This document shows, in pieces, positions 10,775-19,257 of a stretch of 64,000 nucleotides of DNA; within the stretch, counting starts at the first letter, position 1; each line of letters opens with the position of its first letter. The stretch lies in NCBI GenBank assembly GCA_039177505.1, contig JBCDFR010000013.1:12188-76187 (forward strand), written 5' to 3'. A program made the position numbers and the translations under genes. The notes beneath the pieces were generated by a model. The model worked only from the letters and a program-made list of their open reading frames with translations. It had not been told where the DNA came from and searched no databases. Origin of the DNA: JABSQH01 sp039177505 (lineage in GTDB: Bacteria; Actinomycetota; Acidimicrobiia; Acidimicrobiales; Ilumatobacteraceae).

Positions 10775-10817
10775 GTGGAGCTAAGGAGAATCGAACTCCT
10801 GACCTCTTCCATGCCAT
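10775..10817 (-). other. attR-like repeat within tRNA-Ala
   Basis: The right copy of the 43-bp repeat, forming the anticodon loop to 3' end of the intact tRNA-Ala gene plus two bases. Because the element supplies this copy, the tRNA is restored on integration. Confidence 0.85.
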
Positions 10818-10848
10818 GGAAGCGCTCTACCAACTGAGCTATAGCCCC
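10776..10848 (-). tRNA. tRNA-Ala (anticodon GGC)
   Basis: A 73-nt cloverleaf on the minus strand. The acceptor stem GGGGCTA / TAGCTCC contains the G3-U70 wobble that identifies alanine tRNAs. The D-arm is GCTC/GAGC, the anticodon stem CTTCC/GGAAG has loop ATGGCAT, and the T-arm is AGGAG/CTCCT. The CCA end is not encoded (ACCG follows). It is the insertion target of the element to its left. Confidence 0.95.
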
Positions 10849-10936
10849 GTGATGTCGCCATCGCGGCAGCCCTCGAATCTACCCCTCCCCGTGGTGCCCT
10901 CCAACCGGCGAGTGCCGACGTGGCAGGCTGCGTCCG

Positions 10937-11380
10937 ATGGCGACGCACGCTCCAACTGCACAGGACATCATTGAGCGGTTCGGGATGCTTGCGCACCCCG
11001 AGGGCGGGCACTACCGAGAGCTGTGGCGGGGGCCTGCCGGCAGCGACGGCCGCGACGTCGGCAGTTCAATCATTTTTCTCCTCAGCGAAGGTGAGCGCTC
11101 GCACTGGCACCGCATCGACGCCACCGAGATCTGGCACTTCCACAGCGGCGCCCCGCTGCAACTGCACATCGCCGATCCAGTGCGCGGCGAGGTCCGCACC
11201 ACCACGCTCGGCAGCCTGAAGGACGGCAACACCGAGGGTCATGAGCCGCAGGCGATCGTGCTGCCGCACCATTGGCAGTCGGCGGAACCACTCGGCGCCT
11301 GGACGCTCGTCGGCTGCACCGTCACACCGGCGTTCGAGTTCCAACACTTCGAACTCGCACCACCCGACTTCGCGCCGTAG
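10937..11380 (+). CDS. Cupin domain protein of the DUF985 (cupin_5) family
   Basis: A 147-residue single-domain cupin. The pattern HPEGGHYRELWR near residue 18, SIIFLLSEGERSHWHRIDATEIWHFHSG (about 43-70) and the late GCTVTPAFEFQHFEL strand are characteristic of the DUF985 family. The family has no firmly established reaction; members are bicupin-fold proteins that may bind a small ligand or metal. It is a stand-alone gene just beyond the tRNA and ends 12 bp from the convergent SDR gene. Confidence 0.9.
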   Translation: MATHAPTAQDIIERFGMLAHPEGGHYRELWRGPAGSDGRDVGSSIIFLLSEGERSHWHRIDATEIWHFHSGAPLQLHIADPVRGEVRTTTLGSLKDGNTEGHEPQAIVLPHHWQSAEPLGAWTLVGCTVTPAFEFQHFELAPPDFAP

Positions 11381-11392
11381 CCGCCGAAGGCG

Positions 11393-12214
11393 TCAGACGA
11401 TGCTTTTCTGTGGACGGATCACCAACTCTTCGATGTTCAGCTCGATCGGCTGAGTGATCACGTACTCGACCGCCTTGGCGATGTGCTCCACATTGCCCAC
11501 CGACGAGTTGAGCGCAGCTTGGACTTGTGTGATCTCGTCGCGCGTGAACTTGCCGGACTCATCGACCTCGAAGTCGGTGATCCCGCCCATCGCGGCGAAA
11601 CCCTGGATCATCGCCGGGTCGGAATGCCGCACGAAGTTGGTAGCAAATGCCCCCGGCATGATCGAGGTGACACGAATCGGGTCGTCTTCCAACTCGTTGC
11701 GCAGCGTGGCATTGATGCAGTTGACCGCGTGCTTGGTGGCGCCGTAGACGCCCGAGTCGCGACGAATCGCCGCCACCGACGAGATGTTGATGATGTTGCC
11801 CTCGGAACTGGTCGCGCGCATGGCCCGGACCGCCGCCTGGCTACCCACGGCCAACGCCAACACGTTGACGTCGAGCATCGTCTTCCACATCTCGGGTTCG
11901 CCGTCGATGACCGTCGAGCCGAAGTCGCCCAGCCCAGCGTTGTTCACCAAGACGTCCAAGCGTCCGGTGCGGTTGGCCGCGCCCTGGATCCACCCCTGCA
12001 GAGCAGAGGTGTCGGTGATGTCGAATGACGACACATCGGCGCTACCGCCAGCGGCCTGGATCACCGAAGCCGACTCCTCCATCGGCTCGGTGGTCCGACC
12101 CATCAAGAACACATGCGCGCCGCGGGAACCGAGGTGTTCGGCGATCGCCTGGCCGAAGCCGCTCGATGCTCCGGTGACGCAAACGGTGCGGTTTTGGATC
12201 GGTCGGTCGCTCAT
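11393..12214 (-). CDS. Short-chain dehydrogenase/reductase
   Basis: A 273-residue classical SDR. The cofactor loop TGASSGFG is at 14-21, NNAG at 91-94, the catalytic Ser in INISSV (about 145), Tyr157 and Lys161 in VYGATKHAVN. It would oxidise or reduce an alcohol/ketone with NAD(P)H; the substrate is unknown. It is divergent from a TetR gene, and the 120 bp between them hold two inverted repeats, so it is probably the target of that repressor. Confidence 0.9.
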   Translation of the reverse strand: MSDRPIQNRTVCVTGASSGFGQAIAEHLGSRGAHVFLMGRTTEPMEESASVIQAAGGSADVSSFDITDTSALQGWIQGAANRTGRLDVLVNNAGLGDFGSTVIDGEPEMWKTMLDVNVLALAVGSQAAVRAMRATSSEGNIINISSVAAIRRDSGVYGATKHAVNCINATLRNELEDDPIRVTSIMPGAFATNFVRHSDPAMIQGFAAMGGITDFEVDESGKFTRDEITQVQAALNSSVGNVEHIAKAVEYVITQPIELNIEELVIRPQKSIV

Positions 12215-12260
12215 GGGTGGTTCCTCCGGTGTGGCGCGAGTTCTGGTCAGACGTTGATCG

Positions 12261-12286
12261 CTGACATTTCACACTCAAAGTGTCAG
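12261..12286. promoter_or_regulatory. Candidate TetR operator 1
   Basis: A 26-bp site with CTGACA / TGTCAG outer arms and an inner ACACT-CAA-AGTGT inverted repeat, between the divergent SDR and TetR genes. Confidence 0.5.
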
Positions 12287-12299
12287 CAGATCGAGAGCC

Positions 12300-12323
12300 T
12301 GACATTTTGGTGTCGATATGTCA
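12300..12323. promoter_or_regulatory. Candidate TetR operator 2
   Basis: A 24-bp site with TGACAT / ATGTCA arms, 12 bp upstream of the TetR start. It shares the TGACA...TGTCA pattern with the neighbouring site, which suggests one regulator binds both. Confidence 0.5.
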
Positions 12324-12334
12324 AGCTCTGCACA

Positions 12335-12934
12335 GTGACGTCCGCAGCCGAGATGCAACGCACCGACACGAGCCGCAACGCGCGAGTCGAGGCAATCCGC
12401 CGTGCGGCGATTCCAGTGTTTGCCGCAAAGGGCTACCGGGGCACATCGATGGCCGATCTGGCCCAAGCAGCGGGGGTCTCACGACCAGCCCTGTACCAGT
12501 ACTTCTCCGATCGGGCCGACCTGTTCCGAGCAGCGTTCGGGGCGCTCCTGGAGGATCAGGCCGACAGCGCCATCGCCGCGCTCGCCGGTGACGCGGACCT
12601 GATCGACCACCTCGACGGCTACCTGCAACGTTCGATCGGCGACGGTTGGGAGGCGCTGGCAGCCACGCCACACGGCGACGAGTTGATGGAGGCCAAGCAC
12701 GAGTTCGCGGCCGACGTTGCCGAGGAGTCGACCCGTCGTGCTCAGCATGCGCTGCGCGCCTTTCTTCGCCGAAGGACCGATTCCGACATGCAGGCGATCA
12801 ACACCGCACTCGAGCTGCTGACCCTCTCGCCCGTCGGACTCAAGTCCGACCACCCGTCGAGCGCCGTGTACCGCCGTCGTCTGCGGGCACTTGCCGAGGC
12901 TGCCGCCGCATTGCTCGTATCGCCGACGACGTAG
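12335..12934 (+). CDS. TetR/AcrR family transcriptional regulator
   Basis: A 199-residue regulator. The N-terminal helix-turn-helix (about 18-62) carries the family pattern AIPVFAAKGYRGTSMADLAQ then AGVSRPALYQYFSDRADLF. The rest is an all-helical ligand/dimer domain. GTG 12335 is the likely start (ATG 12353 is an alternative); the longer upstream frame runs into the SDR gene. It probably represses itself and the divergent SDR through the two TGACA/TGTCA repeats. Ligand unknown. Confidence 0.9.
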   Translation: MTSAAEMQRTDTSRNARVEAIRRAAIPVFAAKGYRGTSMADLAQAAGVSRPALYQYFSDRADLFRAAFGALLEDQADSAIAALAGDADLIDHLDGYLQRSIGDGWEALAATPHGDELMEAKHEFAADVAEESTRRAQHALRAFLRRRTDSDMQAINTALELLTLSPVGLKSDHPSSAVYRRRLRALAEAAAALLVSPTT

Positions 12935-12968
12935 CCCCGCAACCGCCAGGGTCATGGCGCTCGTGGAG

Positions 12969-13349
12969 TCAGGAGTCGTGGGGAGCCGGCCGCGACCAGT
13001 CGACGCGCGCGACGTCGAGATAGAGCCGCTCGATCTCGTAGAACTCGCGCACCGATGCCAAGAAGACGTGAACGATCACGTCGCCGAAGTCGAGCAACAC
13101 CCACTGCTGCTCGCGGAGGCCCTCCACGCGGACAGGCGGTCGTTGGAGTTCGACCTTCGTCGCCTCCTCGACCGACTCGGCGACGGTTCGCACCAGACGC
13201 GGGTTCGAAGCACTCACCACCACGAAGTACCCGGTGATCGCCAGCACTTCGCCCACGTCGAGCACGACAATGTCGTCGGCCTTCTTGTCGTCGGCGACCC
13301 GAGCGGCGAGCAGTGCCAGATCCAACGACTCGTCGGGTTCAGCCACCAT
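12969..13349 (-). CDS. rsfS: Ribosomal silencing factor RsfS
   Basis: A 126-residue RsfS/DUF143 protein. Recognisable segments are KKADDIVVLDVGEVLAITGYFVV and the C-terminal WVLLDFGDVIVHVFLASVREFYEIERLY. RsfS binds ribosomal protein L14 and blocks subunit joining when nutrients are scarce. ATG 13349 overlaps the end of the LCP gene by 11 bp. The nadD-LCP-rsfS order is the usual actinobacterial arrangement, which supports the call. Confidence 0.95.
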   Translation of the reverse strand: MVAEPDESLDLALLAARVADDKKADDIVVLDVGEVLAITGYFVVVSASNPRLVRTVAESVEEATKVELQRPPVRVEGLREQQWVLLDFGDVIVHVFLASVREFYEIERLYLDVARVDWSRPAPHDS

Positions 13350-14694
13350 CGCCTCCATCGCCGTCACCGGAGTCGTCGACGCTCTCGACAGAAGCATCGG
13401 TCTCGTCGGCCTCGTCCACGTTGGGTTCCTCGATCTCTCCAACATCGACTGACGCGCGGAAGTCGAGGTACCCGGTCCCGAGCGTGACGACCACGTCGAT
13501 CCCCTCGATCACCTCGTCGGCCAACACCACTTCGGACTCACCGAACACGAGCTCGGCGAGCGTCTCGACGTCGCCGATGAACTGCTCTTGGGCGACCTCG
13601 AGGCGGGTGGCCACTTCGGCCGCATCATCACCGGGGACACTGTCGATCGACACGGGATTCGACTGGAAAAAGAGCAGCTCGCCGATCAGATTGCGCATCA
13701 TCTCGGGAAGCGACTCGAACTTGACGTCGCTAGAGGCCAGCTGCCCCTCGGTGACGTTGGAGTCGACGCGGAACGTCAAGCCCCCGTTCGGGGTGAGGAC
13801 CCGGGTCGGCGAGACCTGGCCGAATACCAACAGCGCATCGCGTCGATCGATGATGGCGACCTCACCCCCCAGGTCGCCGTTCGGATCGACCAGCACCTCA
13901 GCCAGCGCGAGATCGCGAGCGATCACCGGTCCGGCGAGGAGCCGTTCGAGCAGCTCCTCGAACGAACTCGGTGGCGGCACGGAACCATCGGCCGCAGGTG
14001 TGACATCGACGTCGCCGACAGGCGTCGCTGCGACCAGCGCCGTCCACACGGCGACGTCGAGCGCGTGTTGATCGATCGGCGACAAGAACGCATCGACGGC
14101 AACGAGCGCATCGATCGCTTCGCTGCGCCGTAGCACCTGTTCACCCTCGTCGCTGACGACGCCCGAACCAATGGCATCACTGTCGAGCACCGCAACCGGC
14201 AGCTCGACCTCCACGAGATCGATTGGCGCCAGCGCTGCGACCAGTGCTGGGCCGTCGTACACACCTGTTTGATCGATGGCGATCGACAACATCGCACCGA
14301 CCTCCATGGAAAACGCGTCCAGATCGACGTCGTCGGTCGGATCGATCGACGACCACGCTTCGCCGACGGTCTGCGGCTCGTCACCGAACCCGGCATTGAC
14401 ATCGGCGTTCGTCGGTACGAGGGCCAACGATCCCCCGGAGCCGTCGGGCAGGAGCGTGGCGACGGCTAGCGACGCCAGCTCGCCGTCGGCACCGACAACC
14501 ACCATCAAGCCGTTCGGAGTATCCGGCAGCTCGACGCGCGGACGGTCGTCGACCCCCACCGCCTCGCCCTCTTCGGAGTTGGTCAACGTGATCACCCCGA
14601 CCACGAAACCGGCGGCCGAGAGGGCGACGAGCACGACGGCAAGGACGCCCACAAGCACTGTCCGCCGGCGACGACGACCCGCTTGCGCAGTCAT
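13339..14694 (-). CDS. LytR/CpsA/Psr-like membrane-anchored protein
   Basis: A 451-residue protein with a short basic N-terminus, one membrane helix (about 11-33) and a large extracytoplasmic region. The latter resembles LCP domains (NGLMVVVGADGELASLAVA..., many acidic residues). The C-terminus is a low-complexity Asp/Glu/Gly tail. LCP proteins attach polymers to peptidoglycan; here the family match is weaker than for nadD and rsfS and leans on the conserved location between them. ATG 14694 overlaps the nadD stop (ATGA). Confidence 0.7.
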   Translation of the reverse strand: MTAQAGRRRRRTVLVGVLAVVLVALSAAGFVVGVITLTNSEEGEAVGVDDRPRVELPDTPNGLMVVVGADGELASLAVATLLPDGSGGSLALVPTNADVNAGFGDEPQTVGEAWSSIDPTDDVDLDAFSMEVGAMLSIAIDQTGVYDGPALVAALAPIDLVEVELPVAVLDSDAIGSGVVSDEGEQVLRRSEAIDALVAVDAFLSPIDQHALDVAVWTALVAATPVGDVDVTPAADGSVPPPSSFEELLERLLAGPVIARDLALAEVLVDPNGDLGGEVAIIDRRDALLVFGQVSPTRVLTPNGGLTFRVDSNVTEGQLASSDVKFESLPEMMRNLIGELLFFQSNPVSIDSVPGDDAAEVATRLEVAQEQFIGDVETLAELVFGESEVVLADEVIEGIDVVVTLGTGYLDFRASVDVGEIEEPNVDEADETDASVESVDDSGDGDGGDGG

Positions 14695-15275
14695 TCGGGA
14701 GACTCGTACAGGTGCCGATCGCGGATCACGTCGAGCACCGGCTCGGTGACGAGGTAGTCGAGCGGCCGCCCATCGGACAATCGCGACCGCAGATCGGTGC
14801 TCGACACTTCGAGCCGCGGCACCTCGACGCGAATCCAATCGATGTCATCGTCGAGAACGACGTGCTCACCGGGACGGTCGACCACCACGAGCGATGAGGA
14901 CGCCACGACTTCGTCTGAACGAGACCACGTGCGCAGCCCGGCGGCAGCGTCGTCACCGACGATCGTGAACAGTTCGGCGTCTGGATGCTCGGCGGCCAGC
15001 GCCTCGAGCGTGTCGGCGGTGTAGCTGTTCCCACCATGGTCGATCTCGTGACGGCCAGGCTCGAGGCCCGGGACATCGCCAACGGCGGCATCGACCATGG
15101 CCAACCGGTCGTCAGCGGGCGTGATCTGCCGCAAGCCCTCCTTTTGCCAGGGCACATTGGCCACCATGAGGATCACCACGTCGAGTTGTAGTGCGTGACG
15201 CACATTGACCGCTGTCACCAAGTGCCCCACGTGTGGCGGGTCAAACGTCCCCCCGAACAGCCCGATCCGTGTCAT
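14691..15275 (-). CDS. nadD: Nicotinate-nucleotide adenylyltransferase NadD
   Basis: A 194-residue nucleotidyltransferase. GGTFDPPHVGH (8-18) contains the HxGH-type active site, and VSSTDLRSRL near 167 is the second conserved motif. It adenylates nicotinate mononucleotide to deamido-NAD in NAD synthesis. ATG 15275 begins directly with the MTRIGLFGG strand; the longer upstream frame has no family similarity. First gene of the nadD-LCP-rsfS operon. Confidence 0.95.
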   Translation of the reverse strand: MTRIGLFGGTFDPPHVGHLVTAVNVRHALQLDVVILMVANVPWQKEGLRQITPADDRLAMVDAAVGDVPGLEPGRHEIDHGGNSYTADTLEALAAEHPDAELFTIVGDDAAAGLRTWSRSDEVVASSSLVVVDRPGEHVVLDDDIDWIRVEVPRLEVSSTDLRSRLSDGRPLDYLVTEPVLDVIRDRHLYESPE

Positions 15276-15651
15276 CGATGGTGACCGACGGCGGTTTTGG
15301 GCACGAGCGACCACGATATGCGCAACGTTTGCGAAACCGGTCACCCCGATCGCCACGTGCTTGACACGTCTGTTACTGTTCGAAGCTCTCCATCCAGAGA
15401 GCCATCCGGCTCCGAATACCCCTCATACGACCCCATCTCTCGACCCTCGGCCCAGGCGGTTTCTCAGCGAAACCCCTCACCAGCGGGCTTTTCTGCCGCT
15501 TCGATCGGCACCACCACCCCGCTCACGTCGCCGCACACCGCTGCGCCGAGCACCTACATCTCCAACTCTTCGCTCACACCTCCGGGTGTGTCCGATGACA
15601 CACCACCCGAGCGGAATCTTCGCTCACTCACGAATGGTTATACGCAGCACT
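15276..15651 (+). promoter_or_regulatory. 376-bp region between divergent nadD and sigma factor, with exclusive hairpins
   Basis: No gene is supported here. Close to the sigma-factor start, two stems share bases: CACACC/GGTGTG (15575-15590) and GTGTGTC/GACACAC (15586-15603). Only one can form at a time, an arrangement seen in leader RNAs that switch. A TTGACA hexamer occurs at 15361, but no convincing -10 follows at the right spacing. Functional role not shown. Confidence 0.35.
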
Positions 15652-16479
15652 ATGAACGACTCCATCGGTCTCTACCTCAACGACATCGGTAAAGTGCCAC
15701 TCCTCACCGCCGAGGACGAGCGCGAACTCAGCCGCGTGATCGAGGCCGGCCGCGAGGCCCAGGAACAGCTCGACAACGGCAAGCGCAGCGCCGCCCTCAA
15801 GGCCAAGGTCGCTGCCGCCGCCAACGCCAAGGATCGGTTCATCCGCTCCAACCTGCGTCTCGTCGTCTCGATCGCCCGCCGGTACCCACTCCCCCAGGGC
15901 ATGGATCTGCTCGACCTCATCCAAGAGGGCAACCTCGGGCTCGAGCACGCTGTCGACAAGTTCGACTGGCGCCGCGGCTTCAAGTTCTCGACCTACGCGA
16001 CGTTCTGGATCCGCCAGGCCATCGGCCGGGCGCTCGACCAGAAGGCGAGCCTCATCCGCATCCCGGGTGACCGTTCGGCCAGCCTGCGGGCTGCGCTGCG
16101 CCAGGCGTCCGGCGATGGCGAAACGCTCGATCAGGCCAATGCCGAACTGCACCGCCTGACCACTCCGGTCAGCCTCGACAAAACCGTCGGCGACGACGGT
16201 GACGCCACGCTCGGCGATCTCATGGCCAACGGCGACGCAACGCCCGAGGACCACGTGATGACCCTCGTCGACAGCGATCTGCTCGACGAGTTGCTCGGCA
16301 CGCTCGACAGCCGTGCCCGATTCGCCGTCGAGTCCCGCTTCGGGCTCGTCGACGGTGAGCGCAAGAGCTTCCGCGAAGTCGGCGAGCAGCTCGGTGTCAC
16401 CGCCGAGGCCGCCCGTCGTCTCGTCAGCCGGGCCGTGGCCGGGCTGCGCGATGACGCCGAGCGCATCCTCGCCGTCTGA
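15652..16479 (+). CDS. Sigma-70 family RNA polymerase sigma factor (group 1/2-like)
   Basis: A 275-residue sigma factor with region 1.2 (YLNDIGKVPLLTAEDERELS), region 2 (DRFIRSNLRLVVSIARRY; LLDLIQEGNLGLEHAVDKFD; FKFSTYATFWIRQAIGRAL), a shortened region 3, and region 4 (about 215-270). It lacks the long N-terminal extension of RpoD and resembles SigB-type group 2 factors. The -35 recognition helix reads TAEAARRLVSRAVAGL, where primary sigmas have an RERIRQIE-type sequence, so promoter choice may differ. ATG 15652 is favoured; in-frame ATG 15634 is possible. A strong terminator follows. Confidence 0.9.
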   Translation: MNDSIGLYLNDIGKVPLLTAEDERELSRVIEAGREAQEQLDNGKRSAALKAKVAAAANAKDRFIRSNLRLVVSIARRYPLPQGMDLLDLIQEGNLGLEHAVDKFDWRRGFKFSTYATFWIRQAIGRALDQKASLIRIPGDRSASLRAALRQASGDGETLDQANAELHRLTTPVSLDKTVGDDGDATLGDLMANGDATPEDHVMTLVDSDLLDELLGTLDSRARFAVESRFGLVDGERKSFREVGEQLGVTAEAARRLVSRAVAGLRDDAERILAV

Positions 16480-16521
16480 TCCCAACCGAGCGCCGATCGG
16501 CGCCACAAGAATTGCGTACTG

Positions 16522-16556
16522 CACGGGCCCCGGAAACGGGGTCCGTGTTCGTTTTC
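16522..16556 (+). terminator. Rho-independent terminator after the sigma factor
   Basis: An 11-bp stem (CACGGGCCCCG / CGGGGTCCGTG, one G-T pair) with a GAAA loop at 16522-16547, followed by TTCGTTTTC. It lies 42 bp after the sigma-factor stop. Confidence 0.85.
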
Positions 16557-16577
16557 CGACCCCGCTAGCCTGACCAC

Positions 16578-17936
16578 ATGGCCCCAGCGAGAACCGACTG
16601 GTCGCCCGCGTCATGGCGCGACCTCCCCGCGCGACAGCAGCCCGACTGGCCCGACGCTGGCGCCCTCGACCAAGCGCTCAAGCAGATTTCGGCGCTCCCC
16701 CCGCTCGTGTTCGCCGGCGAGGCGCGGTCCTTACAACGCGACCTCGGTCGAGTCGCCACCGGGAACGCCTTCCTACTGCAAGCAGGCGACTGCGCCGAGA
16801 GCTTCGAGGACTTCTCGGCCGATCTGATCCGCGAGAAACTCCGCGTCATCCTGCAGATGGCCGTCGTCCTCACGTACTCCGCCGGCGTACCGATCGTGAA
16901 GGTGGGACGCATCGCCGGCCAGTTTGCCAAGCCCCGCAGCTCACCGACAGAGAAGGTCGGCGACGCCGACATCCCATCGTTCCGTGGCTACATCGTGAAC
17001 GACCCAACGACCACCGAAGCCGCCCGCCAGCCAGACCCACAGCGGCTCGTGCAGGCGTACCATCAATCGGCTTCCACGCTCAACCTGCTGCGTGCCTTCA
17101 CCAAGGGCGGCTTTGCCGATCTCTCACGGGTGCACGCCTGGACCCAGGAGTTCGTGTCGTCGAGCCCGGAGGGCCAGCGCTACCAATCGTTGGCCAGCGA
17201 GATCGATCGGGCGTTGACGTTCATGCGCGCCTGCGGCGTCGACACCGAGTCGAACCCGAACCTCTCCGAAGTCGACGTGTTCACCAGCCACGAGGCACTG
17301 ATCCTCGGTTACGAAGAGGCCCTCACCCGGATCGACACGCTCACGGGAGCGTGGGTCGACTGCTCGGCGCACATGTTGTGGATCGGCGAACGCACTCGCG
17401 ACCTCGACGGCGCACACATCGAGTTCCTGCGCGGCGTCGCCAACCCGGTCGGCTGCAAGCTCGGGCCGACGAGCACCGTGGAGGAGACGCTGGAGATCTG
17501 TGAGGCACTCAACCCGTCGCGCATCCCCGGCAAGTTGACGCTGATCACCCGCATGGGTGCGGACACGATCGAAGGGATCCTCCCCCCACTGCTGCGAGCC
17601 GTGCGCGAGTCCAGCCACCCGGTGGTGTGGGCGTGCGATCCGATGCACGGCAACACGTTCACCGCGCCCAACGGGCGCAAGACCCGCCACTTCGACGCCG
17701 TCGTGCGCGAGATCGGTGGATTCGTCCGAGCTCACCGTGCCGAGGGCACCTGGCCCGGCGGGCTCCACGTGGAGCTGACCGGCGAAGACGTTACCGAATG
17801 CCTCGGCGGCGGCGACCAACTGGCCGACGCCGACCTCGACTACCGCTACGAAACGGTGTGCGATCCACGCCTCAATGCGCGCCAGAGCGTCGATCTGGCA
17901 TTCCACGTCGCCGAGTTGCTGCGCGACTTCACCTGA
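16578..17936 (+). CDS. aroG: 3-deoxy-7-phosphoheptulonate (DAHP) synthase, class II
   Basis: A 452-residue class II (plant/mycobacterial type) DAHP synthase, which condenses phosphoenolpyruvate and erythrose 4-phosphate in the first step of the shikimate pathway. Family landmarks are LQAGDCAESF (about 67-76, with the metal-binding Cys), KVGRIAGQFAKPRS, GNPVGCKLGPT-like VANPVGCKLGP, and the late WACDPMHGNT and HVELTGEDVTECLGG segments. The length is normal for the class. ATG 16578 follows the terminator region. The next gene starts 17 bp after its stop. Confidence 0.97.
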   Translation: MAPARTDWSPASWRDLPARQQPDWPDAGALDQALKQISALPPLVFAGEARSLQRDLGRVATGNAFLLQAGDCAESFEDFSADLIREKLRVILQMAVVLTYSAGVPIVKVGRIAGQFAKPRSSPTEKVGDADIPSFRGYIVNDPTTTEAARQPDPQRLVQAYHQSASTLNLLRAFTKGGFADLSRVHAWTQEFVSSSPEGQRYQSLASEIDRALTFMRACGVDTESNPNLSEVDVFTSHEALILGYEEALTRIDTLTGAWVDCSAHMLWIGERTRDLDGAHIEFLRGVANPVGCKLGPTSTVEETLEICEALNPSRIPGKLTLITRMGADTIEGILPPLLRAVRESSHPVVWACDPMHGNTFTAPNGRKTRHFDAVVREIGGFVRAHRAEGTWPGGLHVELTGEDVTECLGGGDQLADADLDYRYETVCDPRLNARQSVDLAFHVAELLRDFT

Positions 17937-17952
17937 CCTCACCCCGGCGGCG

Positions 17953-18783
17953 ATGGGCGTCCTCGACCTCACGGCGGCCTGGCCGGTCGACACTGCCGCG
18001 GCAGCGATCGTGCGTGGTGCACGCGTGGTCGAGCGGATCGGTCCGACGAACGAGCAGTTCCGCGTGGCATCGCTCGCGAAGCCTGTCAGCGCGTGGGCCA
18101 TGCTGGTGGCGGTCGAGGAAGGCATCATCGCCCTCGACTCCCCTGTCGGCCAGCCCGGCTGCACACTGCGCCATCTGATGGCCCACGCCGGGGGGTACCC
18201 ATTCAGCGGACATGAACCGATCGCACCAGTCGAGCGAACCCGCACGTACTCCAACAGCGGCATCGAACTCGCCGCCGAGGCCATCTCCACCGCTTCGGAG
18301 ATGCCGTTTGCCGAGTACCTCGATGCCGCCGTGCTTACGCCGCTCGGCATGCACAAGAGCGAACTCTTCGGCTCGCCGGCGCACCGCCTACGGACCACCG
18401 TCGACGACCTCGTCACCTTCCTGGGCGAAACGCGCGCACCAGTACTGATCGCCCCTGCGACCGCCGCCGAGGCGCATCAGACGCAGTACCCCGCGTTGAG
18501 CGGTATCGTTCCGGGCGTGGGTCGCTTCGAGAGGTGCCCCTGGGGGCTCGGCTTCGAGATTCGCGGCGACAAGCAGCCGCACTGGACGGGGTCGAACAAC
18601 GATCCCGGGACGTACGGCCACTTCGGTGGCGCCGGAACGATGATGTGGCGCGACCCGGCCGCAGACGTGTCGGTCATCGCTCTCACCGACCGACCGTTCG
18701 ACGAGTGGGGATCCACTGCGCTCGAGCGCTGGCCGGAGCTGTCCGACGCAGCGCTGGCGGATTACGGAAGCGATGCGGAATGA
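17953..18783 (+). CDS. Serine hydrolase of the beta-lactamase / class C penicillin-binding family
   Basis: A 276-residue protein. SLAK (40-43) supplies the nucleophile Ser40 and Lys43, TYSNSG gives Tyr99, and GHFGG near 228 replaces the KTG-type motif. These are the marks of the class C beta-lactamase/esterase superfamily. No signal peptide is seen, which favours a cytoplasmic esterase or peptidase over a cell-wall enzyme. ATG 17953 is chosen because the upstream frame runs inside aroG. It overlaps the next gene by ATGA. Confidence 0.85.
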   Translation: MGVLDLTAAWPVDTAAAAIVRGARVVERIGPTNEQFRVASLAKPVSAWAMLVAVEEGIIALDSPVGQPGCTLRHLMAHAGGYPFSGHEPIAPVERTRTYSNSGIELAAEAISTASEMPFAEYLDAAVLTPLGMHKSELFGSPAHRLRTTVDDLVTFLGETRAPVLIAPATAAEAHQTQYPALSGIVPGVGRFERCPWGLGFEIRGDKQPHWTGSNNDPGTYGHFGGAGTMMWRDPAADVSVIALTDRPFDEWGSTALERWPELSDAALADYGSDAE

Positions 18784-19244
18784 CGTTGTTCAGTCACGGC
18801 GATCGAATCCGCTACGCCACCACCGGCGACGACGGGCTCCCGCTGGTGCGCTACGGCTGGATCGGCAACGTCGGTGACGACGCCGGGCCCGTCGAGGTCC
18901 TCCTCGACGACGAACTCGGCGGCAACGTCATCGATGTCGACAAGCTCGAGCCGGTGCACGTCGGCAATGTCACTTTGACCCTTGCGGGCGACGATCTGCT
19001 CGACGACCCCTCGCTGCGCCAGGCGCTCGTCAACCTGTGGCGCGCCGAAGCCGAGACGGCCGGGCTCCAGATCGCCTCGCTGCACTCGATCGGCACCGGC
19101 GTCCGTGACTCCAGTGAGGGCTACGTGATCGCCGAGCTGTCGAGCGGTGGCGAACAGTACGTGCTGCGTGCGGTGCGCTGCCCGCACGAAGTCGGAGCGA
19201 TCGAGGTGCGTGCCGATCGCCCCAACCGCTGGGAACTCCTCTAG
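18780..19244 (+). CDS. Hypothetical protein coupled to the serine hydrolase
   Basis: A 154-residue acidic, soluble protein of beta then alpha character (RIRYATTGDDGLPLVRYGWIG; later LVNLWRAEAETAGLQIASLHSIG). No family is recognised. Its ATG overlaps the hydrolase stop (ATGA), so the two are co-translated and probably act together. Two long palindromes follow it. Confidence 0.7.
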   Translation: MTLFSHGDRIRYATTGDDGLPLVRYGWIGNVGDDAGPVEVLLDDELGGNVIDVDKLEPVHVGNVTLTLAGDDLLDDPSLRQALVNLWRAEAETAGLQIASLHSIGTGVRDSSEGYVIAELSSGGEQYVLRAVRCPHEVGAIEVRADRPNRWELL

Positions 19245-19257
19245 CACCTCCACGCCA

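Larger units (their letters stand above)
7069..10817. mobile_element. Small integrated element in tRNA-Ala(GGC)
   Basis: A 3.75-kb segment bounded by the 43-bp direct repeats at 7069-7111 and 10775-10817. The right repeat is the 3' half of an intact tRNA-Ala gene, whose 5' half lies outside the element. A tyrosine recombinase gene lies next to that tRNA, as is usual for tRNA-targeting integrases. Cargo on the minus strand is four overlapping small genes (mostly membrane proteins) and two small secreted proteins. On the plus strand are a short ORF and a truncated coding remnant. There are no capsid, portal, terminase or replication genes, so it is either a decayed prophage or a minimal integrative element. 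Confidence 0.85.
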
